Origin: Trichomonas tenax
Lineage: Eukaryota > Parabasalia > Trichomonadida > Trichomonadidae
DNA length: 64,000 nucleotides
NCBI GenBank assembly: GCA_023091735.1
Contig: JALKBU010000053.1
Span: 42,680 to 106,679, forward strand
Direction of reading: 5' to 3'
A model generated the notes under the pieces. That model was not told the DNA's origin and searched no databases. It was given only the letters and a program-made list of their open reading frames with translations. The position numbers were made by a program, and so were the translations under genes. This document shows positions 50,627-60,496 of the stretch, piece by piece. Within the stretch, counting starts at the first letter, position 1; each line of letters starts with the position of its first letter.

Positions 50627-51262
50627 ATGGAGTCACTCGATGAATGGAGAACGAAATCTTTGGATCTCTTCGCGGAACTTAGCATTCTCGAAAAGAAGCG
50701 CAATGACCTCTCTCAGACACTGTTCCTATTGGAGCTTCAAATAGAAACGAATTTACTGAAGAGGGAGAAATTTTCTGGGTATCAATCAAGAAACAAAGCA
50801 ACCGAAACGAAAGCGCCAGTAAAAGTCCCGGAAATTAAGAAGTCTGATATCCAAAACGACTTAAATATTGCGAAAAATAACTTATCTTCAATTCTTTCAA
50901 TAATTGACGAGAAATTGAAGAGATACATGGGTTCAAACACTTCTGGAAGTGATTCACCAATACAAACAACACAAATACAAGAAGTTTGCAACAAAAATTT
51001 CGATGAAGAAGATTTGACTTCAAATCTTGCCAATTACTCACAGATATTGAAGAGAAACGCTATATTAGCAGACAAAATCAAACAAGATGAAGACAAACTC
51101 AATCATCTGAAACAAGTTGAGAAATCAATGCTTGATTTGGCTCAACACATGATTGACAACAACCCGAGTCTTCGCATATCCGATGTCAATGAGCTTTATC
51201 ATGAGAAATTCGAAATAAATCGATTTTCGATTTCTAATCGGCAATTTTATATAAAAGCTTAA
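50627..51262 (+). CDS. Small coiled-coil protein, unassigned
   Basis: A 211-residue protein with heptad-rich helices at ~12-50, ~75-105 and ~135-170, separated by Ser/Thr-rich linkers. The first 60 residues show conserved-gene codon use, the rest is AT-rich. No catalytic motif or membrane span is seen. It may be a subunit of a larger assembly, but the partner is unknown. The frame is intact; a decayed ankyrin gene starts 71 bp after its stop. Confidence 0.65.
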   Translation: MESLDEWRTKSLDLFAELSILEKKRNDLSQTLFLLELQIETNLLKREKFSGYQSRNKATETKAPVKVPEIKKSDIQNDLNIAKNNLSSILSIIDEKLKRYMGSNTSGSDSPIQTTQIQEVCNKNFDEEDLTSNLANYSQILKRNAILADKIKQDEDKLNHLKQVEKSMLDLAQHMIDNNPSLRISDVNELYHEKFEINRFSISNRQFYIKA

Positions 51263-51333
51263 TAAATGAATCTATAATAATTTTCTTCTGATTTAAATTT
51301 GAGAAATCAAACAACATTAAGTCAAATAGATAA

Positions 51334-53279
51334 ATGCAAAAAATAAAAGCGAATAAACCGCATTATCATGAGCTATCACATAAATACGAGGATCTCATTC
51401 ATGTGGATGATATGATTTTCAATCTCAAGCAAGAAGAAAGCGCGAATTTGGCAGAAAATATTATTAGAATAAAAGAAAAAAATAAATGGGATGTCACAGC
51501 CATATACAGGCTTATCTCAATTGCATGTGAATGCAATCTTCGTTCTATTTCGGAATATTGATATAATTATCAAATTAAACCTCACAGAGCAGAATTAGAG
51601 CCCACACTTGAACGCCTTTATGGCATCAAATATGCAGATTACAGGAGCTGTAATGAAGAAGCATTTAAACAAGAATTTGAATTATATGATGAAGGAACAA
51701 TTATGCACTGCATTTTTCATGATGATGTCAATAAATTGGCAACTGTATCGCCGATTAGGCAAATCTTCAGAAAGAAAATAGATGAATTTTCATTATTAGA
51801 ATGGCGTTGTAAATATGGATCTATCAATTGTTTTCAAAAATGGGTGCAACAAAAACAAAAAGTGTTTAGATCAAAGTTTTCTTGAAAAAAATATTCAAAT
51901 TATAGAAGAATGTCTTAAAACTATCAGACATCGAATCAATGAGAGAAATATAACTTTGAATATCTCTTTTCATACATCAAAAGTTTACAGCAACAATATC
52001 ATTAGAAGCTATCAATGAATTTCAGAATTTGAAGGCTTTATTTTACTATAATTTTAAGGATCACTATGGGCCATATAATGATGTTGTTTCATTTGGAATT
52101 CCTGCTTTAATTAATGAACTTATTGAAAATGGAAAACATCTTAAGGAATTTATTGCTTTAAATCGCAGGAGAAGAGAGGTTGCCCTTCATTTGTATAATC
52201 TTGGAGTAACAAATATTTCTTAGCATTAATTTGTCAGAATAAATGATAGAGATATGATATCTGAACTCATGAAAGTCGGAATGAATATTGAAGAACGAAA
52301 TAGTGATGGGCAAACACCAATTTTCACTGCTATTCAATATGATGCTTTTCTAATTGAATCTGAAGCCAATCTTGAAGTAACTGACTATAAGGGTTTGACA
52401 CCATTAACATTAGTTGTTCGAGAACAAAATACCGATATCGTTAATATATTGATAAATGCTGGTATTAACATAAGTCAGCATAATTTGTTGATCGAAGCTG
52501 TTAAGAATGTATACTCAAAAAAAATAATTGAAGCTGGTGTTAATATAGATGCAATCGTTCAAGATGGAGAAACACTTTTAACAATGGCAGCAAAAAATAA
52601 TGATAATAGTTCAGTTCCAGAGATATTGATCCAATGTGGGGCTCATATGGAAGCAAAAAATGATAAAGGAGAAACACCATTGATATGTGCAGTCAAAAGT
52701 AAGCATTATGATGTTGCTTAGTTTCTAATTAAAAATGGTGCAAAAGTAGATGGGAAAGATCAGTATGAATGGACTCCATTATTTTGGTCAATTTCAGAAT
52801 ATGATTTAGACTCTTTTTATCCACTTATTACTGCCGGAGCCGATGTTAATGCGAATGATAACTAAAGAAGAACTCCTTTGCAAATGGCAGAGTTCATTAG
52901 ATGTAAAATGCTTTCTAAACTGATTGACCACAGCGTAGATATCAATCATAGAAATGATGAAAATGATTCTGCTCTGGTAATTGCATTAGATATCAATCAT
53001 AATATTATGAAATTAGTTCAGGCTGGTGCTGACATAAATATTGATGATGATAATGGAGCTAATCTTCTTTTTGGGCAACCAGCTAGAATCAATCATGTTG
53101 ATCAAATAGAACAAGAGAAAAAAGAACCAATTTATATTTCAGACTCAAGTAGTGCAGAAGATATGAAAGGGCAAAAAGATTCTGATAGAGAAGGTACATC
53201 TTCATCAAGTAATTCAAATGGTTCTAGTTCTTCTAGTAATTTAGAGTTTGGATTTATCTCCGACGCTGATTCATTTTGA
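51334..53279 (+). pseudogene. Ankyrin-repeat gene with many in-frame stops and two frameshifts
   Basis: From an ATG at 51334, trichomonad-type ankyrin protein sequence can be followed to a stop at 53277-53279. It starts with the usual helical lead-in, which includes the LLEWRCKYGSINCF block, then ~8 ankyrin units (for example NSDGQTPIFTAIQYDAF, DGETLLTMAAKNND, DKGETPLICAVKSKHYDV), then a Ser-rich tail. Breaks are TGA at 51559, a frameshift between ~51860 and 51875, another between ~51980 and 52016, TAG at 52221, TAA at 52227, TAG at 52719 and TAA at 52863. All three stop codons occur, which argues for decay rather than recoding. The last 130 codons are intact. Confidence 0.85.
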
Positions 53280-53639
53280 AATGTTGTAATGATTTAAATG
53301 AACGCTAGATGATAGATAAATCTAATTATGATTATTCAAAACAAAAATCATTTTCATGATCTATGATGGAGTATAAAAATAAATAAAACTGAGATAGTCT
53401 CCTCAAATGACTTGGAAGTTGTTTTTATATCGGATTCAAGCATGTCTAGTGATTAAAATGTTTTATTTATAAAGGCTAAGTTAAATTTGAGGGCTATTTG
53501 ACAGGAAATAATGCAGTGTTCTATATTATGCATCTAGATATATTGTTGTTAGAATATATTATTTCATACAGATTCCCAACGATTAAAAAAAACAATTTTC
53601 AAGATCTTCGATTAGAAAAATAAATAAGACTTAGAAAAA
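53280..53639. other. Convergent 3' spacer
   Basis: This is 360 bp of AT-rich sequence between the pseudogene and the opposing helical-protein gene. About 53399-53452, the text CTCAAATGACTTGGAAG... VVFISDSS-like again resembles ankyrin-protein tails, so the 3' end may once have been longer. Nothing firmer is seen. Confidence 0.35.
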
Positions 53640-55031
53640 TTAGCTTCCATATCTGAGTTCATCAACAAGTCTCTGGAGAAGTATTATATCATCCGATTCT
53701 TCCATTTCATTGATCAAATCTTCGAAGTATTCAAAAACCATATTCTCTTCAAAGAGATCATGAAATTCATTGATTATTTCCTCGCCTTGAGATTTAATGA
53801 TTTCCAAAGCAATAGTGAATAAGTCTGCAACAGTTTCTATATGTTTTGGATTACTAATAAGTCCAACATCTCCAATTGCTGGGCAAAGGCCATTTCGAAA
53901 AACATGAAGAATCTCATTGACTGAGAAATTGGGCAAATTGAACATTATCGTATAAATTCCATATTCGCGTATCAAACAATCTAAAGTATCAATATTAATC
54001 ACTCTCAGAACTGAATCAATAACACCAGACTCAAAAAATATTGGAATGATATCTTCGTTACCTTCCATATATTTCTTTACGAATTTCAAATAAATGCGCG
54101 AGTTATCGATGTTTGATATTAAAACAGGAATCATCTCACAGTTTATCTTTGAGCAAACTCTCTCCACGAAGTTTTCATATGACGAAAAATCGCATATTTT
54201 GATAAATATATTGATGACAAATTTATGGCAAACTTGAAAATCATTCAAGAATTTGTTCATGAACTCAAATGTATAAACATCAGACAAATAATGAATATAT
54301 TGATAGATCGTCGGTGCTTCTTTAATAGATTTAAATGTAGAAGTTAAAAAATACAGTGTTGCATAGCAAGAATGAAAATCAACTGAGAGAGTCTTCAAAG
54401 TAATATCGATAATCATTTTTAGATTGGCGTCGATTATGAGATCATCTGCTAGGAATAGAATCCTGCCAATTGTGTTCAGAAGGAAATATCGCATGTTTGG
54501 AGTCAAATTTCCTGATTCAAATCTTGATATAAAGTAATCAAATACATTAATTTCGATCTCGAAAGATTGACCCATATGTATACATAGTTTGAGTAATTCA
54601 GTAAGAATTTGGCATAAATCTATAGGTATTTCTTGAATATGTTCGAATAGGAATTTAAACAAATTTTTTGATAATGGTAAATAGATATATTTTCTTGGTG
54701 TTTCTGGTGGAAATTCGTTTGCTAACTCGAATATTCTCATAAATTTTGCGTGAATATCATATTCTAGTGTGACAAATGGAATTTGAGAAATATTTTGAAT
54801 GTTTAGAGCGATAAATTCGTCGTTTTGAAGAACAATTGCAATTTCTTTATGCAGTGATGGCCGATTTATAATCTCATTCATGATTTTTTCAAGAAAAAAT
54901 TCTCGTTTATCTGGATTTTTGACAAATTCGACAACACAATAGTTCGCGTAGTCTTCGTTGTGCTCTATTCTTTCGATTTTTGTTGGTAATACTTTGATTT
55001 TCTTTTGATATGAAATTGAATCTTCATTCAT
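53640..55031 (-). CDS. Unassigned alpha-solenoid protein
   Basis: A 463-residue, all-helical protein with ARM/HEAT-like periodicity (for example NLFKFLFEHIQEIPIDLCQI and MRYFLLNTIGRILFL), rich in Ile, Asn and Phe. The N-terminal ~100 residues resemble PP4-regulatory or SMEK-type helical proteins only in general build; I would not name it. No membrane span, signal or catalytic site. The frame is intact from MNEDSISYQKK. Confidence 0.65.
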   Translation of the reverse strand: MNEDSISYQKKIKVLPTKIERIEHNEDYANYCVVEFVKNPDKREFFLEKIMNEIINRPSLHKEIAIVLQNDEFIALNIQNISQIPFVTLEYDIHAKFMRIFELANEFPPETPRKYIYLPLSKNLFKFLFEHIQEIPIDLCQILTELLKLCIHMGQSFEIEINVFDYFISRFESGNLTPNMRYFLLNTIGRILFLADDLIIDANLKMIIDITLKTLSVDFHSCYATLYFLTSTFKSIKEAPTIYQYIHYLSDVYTFEFMNKFLNDFQVCHKFVINIFIKICDFSSYENFVERVCSKINCEMIPVLISNIDNSRIYLKFVKKYMEGNEDIIPIFFESGVIDSVLRVINIDTLDCLIREYGIYTIMFNLPNFSVNEILHVFRNGLCPAIGDVGLISNPKHIETVADLFTIALEIIKSQGEEIINEFHDLFEENMVFEYFEDLINEMEESDDIILLQRLVDELRYGS

Positions 55032-55409
55032 TATTTAAAAATGACATCTTTTTACATTACATTATAACAATCACAACCATTAAAATCGATATCCAATCTT
55101 AAAAATATAATATACATTATCATTCATATTTTCAAAATTCGAAATTATCGAACAAAAAATCAAAAATTTATATTATATATTGAAGCACTCTTTATGTATA
55201 TTCTATATTTTCTTCCGCAGCCAAAAATAACAAAAAATACCATTTTTCCCTAAATAAATAACACACACACTTAAATAAAATTCACCCTTTATAAATATTT
55301 CCCCTAATTAAATATTCTACACCCTTAAATATACCTATTGCCCCTGATTTTATAAATCAACCCACTTTTTTGATTTCCCAAAATAAAATTTTAAACCCTA
55401 AAATAAGAG
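55032..55409. promoter_or_regulatory. Divergent spacer with G-poor, CCCT-rich dolichol kinase upstream region
   Basis: From ~55200 to 55405 the plus strand has only about seven G but dozens of C, mostly in runs such as CCCTAAA, CACCCTTTA, CCCCTAA, ACCCTTAAA and AACCCTAAA. This is unlike any other spacer here. CCTTT-type words are known as M5 core promoter elements in Trichomonas vaginalis, so this could be an array of start-site signals, but the strand asymmetry goes beyond that. Confidence 0.4.
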
Positions 55410-56804
55410 ATGTCGCTTGAAATTTGGGATTCTTTTGTTTGGAGTTCGGCTTCATTTATTATCGGACTTCGCGATGTTTTAGAGCACAAATACCTAAATT
55501 CTATATATCTCGGCGCCATTCTCATCCTTTCGTGGCTAAATCACTTACTTCATCAAAGACCAGTTTTTAGACATGGATCTGCACCTCAAATTGTTGGCGG
55601 ATTACTTGCTGTTCCCACAGCACTCGTCGCTCTCAACTCAGTTCATGCATTTGACGCAATGATCATCGCGATCACATTTGCAACTCTGTTTTTATTATCG
55701 ACAAGCAGAATTCCCACACTCGATTTTAAGTTTTCTGTTGTAACTGTCATCGGTGTTCCTGCATTTATCACATTTTTTGCTAAAGAAAATTATATAATTA
55801 CGATCTCAACAATGCTTTTCTCTACATTTGTAATAACTATTTTAATGAGGAGAGCTCCTGCTTCTTTTACTGTTGGAGAAGCGATTATGGTTTCAACACT
55901 CGCTGGTCTTCCGATTCGAACATTAATTAGTGAAGATCCACTTATACAGATCGATTCAGCGTTAGTTCTCGATGGGTTACTATGCTTATGCATGGCATTG
56001 TTGATTAGGCGTCCAATTTGCATAATATTCGAATTTTTACCATATTATTTAGTTTTCGTTCATTTTAATTTCATAATCAAGTCGGTATTCACATTCAAAC
56101 GTATCGCTATTGTCGCATATTGCGGAATTGTTTGTGTTGTCTTTATTTTAATTTCAATATTTTGGAAAGGTCTTTCAAAGTTCCCACAAATCGTTCAACG
56201 CAAATTCTTCCATATCATGGCGTTACTGGTCTTCATAGTTCCTGTTTCCATGGATGTTATATTCATGCGCTTAGCGATTTCTGGTGCAATTTACATTTTC
56301 TTGTTTGTTGAAATGCTTCGTCTCACACGATTCCCATTTGTCGCAACTCTCATTGAATCATATGTCGGCGACTTCTTGGATGACAGAGATAGTGGAGAGC
56401 TTATTCTCACGCATCTTTTCTTGCTACTTGGTTGTGGTTTACCTGTTGTTTTCTGTCATGGTGAAGGATTTGGCGGCTTAGCGACCAAAGTTTGCGGAAT
56501 CTCTGTTCTCGCCATTGGTGATGCAGCTGCAAGTGCGATTGGAATCAAGTATGGTAAACATAAGTGGCCTGGTTCTAAGAAGAGCATTGAAGGCACTCTT
56601 GGAGCGTTTGTTGGAACATGGGTAACCATTGTTGTTCTCACTACTGTTGGCATTCTTACTGTTGACTGGAAGAGATCTTTGTTGCTTGTAATCCCATCAA
56701 TCATTGGTGCACTTGATGAAGCCTTCACGTCGCAGATTGATAACTTAACATTGCCATTTGCGATTATTCCATTTGTTGTTATTTGCATGAATTTATTAAA
56801 TTAA
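55410..56804 (+). CDS. Dolichol kinase (SEC59/DOLK family)
   Basis: This 464-residue protein has about a dozen hydrophobic segments, as expected for the ER enzyme that phosphorylates dolichol with CTP to make the lipid carrier for N-glycosylation. The C-terminal region carries the family signature: LAIGDAAASAIGIKYG, then KHKWPGSKKSIEGTLGAF (residues ~365-400), and the closing block EAFTSQIDNLTLPFA, equivalent to EAYTTQIDNLLLPL in dolichol kinases. The length is slightly below that of animal enzymes. It lies tail to tail with a gene for a heavily N-glycosylatable membrane protein, probably by chance. Confidence 0.9.
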   Translation: MSLEIWDSFVWSSASFIIGLRDVLEHKYLNSIYLGAILILSWLNHLLHQRPVFRHGSAPQIVGGLLAVPTALVALNSVHAFDAMIIAITFATLFLLSTSRIPTLDFKFSVVTVIGVPAFITFFAKENYIITISTMLFSTFVITILMRRAPASFTVGEAIMVSTLAGLPIRTLISEDPLIQIDSALVLDGLLCLCMALLIRRPICIIFEFLPYYLVFVHFNFIIKSVFTFKRIAIVAYCGIVCVVFILISIFWKGLSKFPQIVQRKFFHIMALLVFIVPVSMDVIFMRLAISGAIYIFLFVEMLRLTRFPFVATLIESYVGDFLDDRDSGELILTHLFLLLGCGLPVVFCHGEGFGGLATKVCGISVLAIGDAAASAIGIKYGKHKWPGSKKSIEGTLGAFVGTWVTIVVLTTVGILTVDWKRSLLLVIPSIIGALDEAFTSQIDNLTLPFAIIPFVVICMNLLN

Positions 56805-56854
56805 AGAATGATTAGTTTAAAAGTTTGTTATTTATGATAAAAAAATATTACAGT

Positions 56855-59077
56855 TTAAAATGTTCTACCTCCCTCACGATTAAGATCACCGCGTTCTATA
56901 TCGAATTCACTTCTTGTGGAGTCGATTTGTCTAAGTAACTTAGGAATCGAATGTTTGTTCGATTTGTTTGGCTTGAAGACGAAAGCCCAAACAGCATAAA
57001 TTGCAGCTGCAAGGAAGCCAATAATTCCGATCAAAACACCCTTTCCAGAGTTCGACATGATATCATCCCACATTGATGGTGGTTGGACAATTGTTGGTCT
57101 TCTGTAATGCCTTATTACTGGCTTTCCATTCTTGAATTCGTTCTCTTTCTTGTCCTTTTCATCATCCTCATCATCAGAGATTTCCTTCTTTGGTTTCTCC
57201 GGAATTGGCTCATCATCTTCGTCATTCTTATGCTTCTTAGCCTCGACTCTCTTGTCTTTCTTTACTTCCTTCTCTTCTGTTTCATCTTTTTCTTCCTTTT
57301 CTTCTTCTGCTTTCTTCTTTGGTTCTTCCTTCTTTTCCTCTGTTTCTTTCTTTGATTCAACTTCCTTCTTTGGTTCTTCTTCCTTCTTTTCTTCTATCTT
57401 CTTTGGTTCTTCTTCCTTCTTTTCTTCTATCTTCTTTGATTCAACTTCCTTCTTTGGCTTTTCCTTCTTTGGTTCCTCTTCTTCCTTCTTTTCTTCTGGT
57501 TTCTTTTCAACTTTCTTTTCTGGTTTATTTTCGGCATTATGTTTCTTTTCTTCAGTCTTTTCTTGCTTAATCTCTGGCTTCTTTTCTGTATTCTCCTTCT
57601 TTTCATCCTTGACTTCTGTATTTTCTTGCTTTTCTGCCTTAACTTCTGGTTTCTTTTCTTCCTTGATTTCTGCCTTTGGCTTTTCTTCTTCTGTCTTTGT
57701 TGTATTCGCTTGAGTTGTTTCATTTGTATCTTTCATTGGATTAATTTCAACAAAGGGCTTTGAAGGATCGAATTCGTTGATGTGTTTCATATCTTCAATT
57801 GACTTCTTGCTGTTGATTGTTAATGGTTTTTCATCATCTGGCTGTATGTTCGCGTATTTAAGGTATTTCGGAACTACTGGAACCGGTACAACTTCTTCTT
57901 TAACAGTTTCATTCTGTTTTGTTTCATTGACATCTTTCATAGGATTGACTTCAACTAGTGGCTTATATGGATCAAATTCATTAATATGCTTCATTTCCTC
58001 GAGTGGTTTCTCGTTATTGAGCTTTAATGGCTTCTCATCATCTGATTGTGTTTTTGCATATTTCAGATATTTTGGTTCTGTTGGGATTTCATTTGGTTTG
58101 ACTGGTTCTTCAGGTATAGTTTCATTCTCTTTGTCTTCCCAAGGAATGATTTCTTCAGTTCTTGAGGTATTATCAACTTCGAAATAATGTTCCAAAACTT
58201 CAGCTGAAGAATTGGAGTTAATCTGTAATGGTTTCTCTTTGTCTGGTTGCTTGTTTGCGTATTTTAAGTATTTCGGTTTTGGTGGAAGATCCTTTGTTTC
58301 AACTTTTTCTGCTTCGGTCGTATTTTGCATTGGATTGACTTCTTCCATTGTTTTATTTGGATCAACTTCACTGAAATGACTCATTTTGTCGATTGGAACT
58401 TGATTATTCAATTTTGCTGGTTTTTCCTTGTCTTGTTGAGTATTTGCGTACTTAGGATACTTTGGGAACTTCTGATCGATAGATTCGACGTCTGGATGAG
58501 TTTTGACGGTAGAATTTGAATTTTCGTTTTTGATTGTTTTATTTGCTGTTGCATTTGGCTTTACAGCAACTTCTGGTCTTTCCTTTGTCTGTTTTGGTTT
58601 CTCTTGTTTGTGAATTTGTTTGACATCTTTTTGAGTTTCGATCTTTGTCGTTGCATTCTTAGCATTTGTGTTATTTGTCTGTTTGTTTGTAGTTTCATTA
58701 TTATGTTCAAAGAAATTAAGAGACTCGATATTATTAAGTTTTATAGGCTTTTCTTTTTCGGGTCCAGACATTAAGGAGTCGACGTACTTTGTAACAACAT
58801 GTTGTTTTGGTTCCTCTACTTCTGTCTTGTTTTCATTTTTCGCTGGAATTTGCTTATTTGGTTTTGGAATAGTGAAATTTACGCGATGGTCTTTGTTCTT
58901 GATTGGTAAATTAGCACTGTGTGTATCATTCATTCCTGGCAAATTAATATTTTTAACATGAGGCACGTGCGACATATTTAAGGACTTCAATGGCCTCTGT
59001 GGCATTTTGTGGTCTTTTTTCGTTGCATTCACTGTTGGATTTTGTGAAATGCAAAGTGCAAAGAATAAAGAGAGCAT
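56855..59077 (-). CDS. Repetitive Lys/Glu-rich type I membrane protein
   Basis: The protein has 740 residues from the ATG at MLSLFFALCISQN, which gives a signal peptide; the frame extends 16 codons further only to TTG. A ~65-residue unit built around KYLKYANxQPDxEKPLxxN ... MKHxNEFDPxKPxVEVNPMxxxNET is repeated four times (anchors at ~208, 272, 338 and 405), with a diverged copy near 96. Residues ~450-640 are a low-complexity Lys/Glu tract (EEKKEEEPKK). A transmembrane helix at ~680-702 (GVLIGIIGFLAAAIYAVWAF) is followed by a ~38-residue tail. Many Asn-x-Ser/Thr sites suggest N-glycosylation. Function is unknown; a surface or ER-lumenal stalk is plausible. Confidence 0.85.
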   Translation of the reverse strand: MLSLFFALCISQNPTVNATKKDHKMPQRPLKSLNMSHVPHVKNINLPGMNDTHSANLPIKNKDHRVNFTIPKPNKQIPAKNENKTEVEEPKQHVVTKYVDSLMSGPEKEKPIKLNNIESLNFFEHNNETTNKQTNNTNAKNATTKIETQKDVKQIHKQEKPKQTKERPEVAVKPNATANKTIKNENSNSTVKTHPDVESIDQKFPKYPKYANTQQDKEKPAKLNNQVPIDKMSHFSEVDPNKTMEEVNPMQNTTEAEKVETKDLPPKPKYLKYANKQPDKEKPLQINSNSSAEVLEHYFEVDNTSRTEEIIPWEDKENETIPEEPVKPNEIPTEPKYLKYAKTQSDDEKPLKLNNEKPLEEMKHINEFDPYKPLVEVNPMKDVNETKQNETVKEEVVPVPVVPKYLKYANIQPDDEKPLTINSKKSIEDMKHINEFDPSKPFVEINPMKDTNETTQANTTKTEEEKPKAEIKEEKKPEVKAEKQENTEVKDEKKENTEKKPEIKQEKTEEKKHNAENKPEKKVEKKPEEKKEEEEPKKEKPKKEVESKKIEEKKEEEPKKIEEKKEEEPKKEVESKKETEEKKEEPKKKAEEEKEEKDETEEKEVKKDKRVEAKKHKNDEDDEPIPEKPKKEISDDEDDEKDKKENEFKNGKPVIRHYRRPTIVQPPSMWDDIMSNSGKGVLIGIIGFLAAAIYAVWAFVFKPNKSNKHSIPKLLRQIDSTRSEFDIERGDLNREGGRTF

Positions 59078-59522
59078 AAATGAATTTAACAAAGGTGACA
59101 GTATGGGAAATAATATCCTTATCAAATAATTTATTTAAAATTTTAATACTTTAGTTTTATTTAACCGGTTAACCCCAAATTTCATGAAATTAGTCAATTT
59201 TACGATTCTTAATTTTTTCGAAATTTAATGATATTTCTAACAAATTAACAAAATTTAGACAAATATCATATAAGTTATAAATCAAATTAATTCATTAAAT
59301 TTTTAAATATATTTCAATCATATTTATTTTAACAGAAGCATCTAATTTTGCAACATTATTATTTATATCAAATATTTCTTGATTATCTCACTGTAATCAC
59401 CTAAATCTTCTTTTTTCTGGTAGTTTTGAAAAAATAATTAGGAATATTCATATAGTTTAGTATTACTTTCGATTTCTAATAATTTTTTTCAATACATAAT
59501 GATAAATGGTATGTATTCTGAC
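59078..59522. other. AT-rich spacer with a 12-bp palindrome
   Basis: This is 445 bp between two minus-strand genes. TTAACCGGTTAA at 59161-59172 is a perfect palindrome ~85 bp upstream of the repeat-protein start and contains two AACCGG-type half sites like those bound by Myb proteins. Nothing else is seen. Confidence 0.5.
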
Positions 59523-60053
59523 TTAAATATCGTAGTCATCATCCTTGTCGTAGTTAACACCGCATGTACAAACTCTCACTTTATTGATATCTTCTTTAGA
59601 ATCTATAAAGTCTGTAATTTTTTGCAAAATATTCTTTCCACTAATAATGCGTCCAATTGGAACAGCATCTTCTTCGATAAATGCATTTGCTTTCAATGTG
59701 ATAACCATTTCACCAGAAGTTTTTCCATTTTGTGGTACCGAGCAGACCATGTATGGTAAATCGCATGGCGACGTAGGATAATCAGCCGGTAAATCACCAA
59801 AATCTCTAAAAATCGATCCAAAGGTGATAGAATTGCCTGGCATATAGTGAGATGCATTCACACCTCTAAAGCAGTAATTCCCCTTCATGCATTTAAGTCC
59901 ACGTGAAAGAGTTTTGAACCAATTTGGTGCAGCTTGTGAAAAGAAACCGATTTCTATCCTTCCGGACCTAACTTTGTCGATAACAATATCCAAGTATCCT
60001 TGTTCATATACTCTCGGTGTAGAAAGGATTGTCTGTGTGAGATAAAAGAACAT
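59523..60053 (-). CDS. Divergent cyclophilin-type peptidyl-prolyl isomerase
   Basis: A 176-residue protein with the cyclophilin order of strands: YLDIVIDKVRSGRIEIGFFS, then NYCFRGVNASHYMPGNSITFG in the place of the FHRxxxxFxxQGGD active-site block, then PYMVCSVPQNGKTSGEMVITL and GRIISGKNILQKI near the end. The catalytic arginine appears to be kept, but the Gln-Gly-Gly and SQFFI segments are altered, so isomerase activity is doubtful. Two extra cysteines (CTCGV) lie near the acidic C-terminus. There is no signal peptide. Two TGACATGTAAA motifs lie upstream on its own strand. Confidence 0.75.
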   Translation of the reverse strand: MFFYLTQTILSTPRVYEQGYLDIVIDKVRSGRIEIGFFSQAAPNWFKTLSRGLKCMKGNYCFRGVNASHYMPGNSITFGSIFRDFGDLPADYPTSPCDLPYMVCSVPQNGKTSGEMVITLKANAFIEEDAVPIGRIISGKNILQKITDFIDSKEDINKVRVCTCGVNYDKDDDYDI

Positions 60054-60080
60054 TTTTCCAAAATTTGACCGAAATTATTT

Positions 60081-60169
60081 TTTACACGACAAAAATGCAA
60101 GTTTACATGTCAATTATATTGTATAGTCAAAACATACTCTACAAAACAAAATGGAAAATTTACATGTCA
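60081..60169 (-). promoter_or_regulatory. Three TGACRYGTAAA-type motifs upstream of cyclophilin
   Basis: On the plus strand these read TTTACACGACA (60081-60091), TTTACATGTCA (60102-60112) and TTTACATGTCA (60159-60169). On the gene's strand the last two read TGACATGTAAA, the same orientation as at GSK3. They lie 28-116 bp upstream of the ATG. Confidence 0.45.
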
Positions 60170-60496
60170 TATTATATCAGTATTCTTTTGATTTCAGTGT
60201 TCATGGTTGAGAATTAGCGAGGCCTCCACCTTTCTAGAAAAACTGACATTTGTAAAGTGTCAGATTGGCCATACTTAATGTAGTAAACGAACAGCTTTTA
60301 AAAACCAGCAGAGATCAAGCATTAATAAATCAATGACCTCTACAATCAACAGATAATATAGCCACTCAATCAATTACTTCCATTCTTAGCAAAGATCTTC
60401 AGCAATCAAGATGAGGTAGTAGAAATGTGGAAGGAAAAAATGAAGGAAATTAAACTTACTTATAAATTGGAATAAATAATTTTACTTATCAATTTT

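Noticed and set aside
51334..53279. Possible stop-codon reassignment or readthrough in the ankyrin locus
   Set aside because: TGA, TAG and TAA all occur together with two frameshifts, and intact neighbouring genes end normally in these codons; decay is simpler.
57083..57763. Ser/Phe- and Leu-rich open frames on the plus strand
   Set aside because: They mirror the GAA/AAG repeat tract of the Lys/Glu-rich protein on the minus strand.
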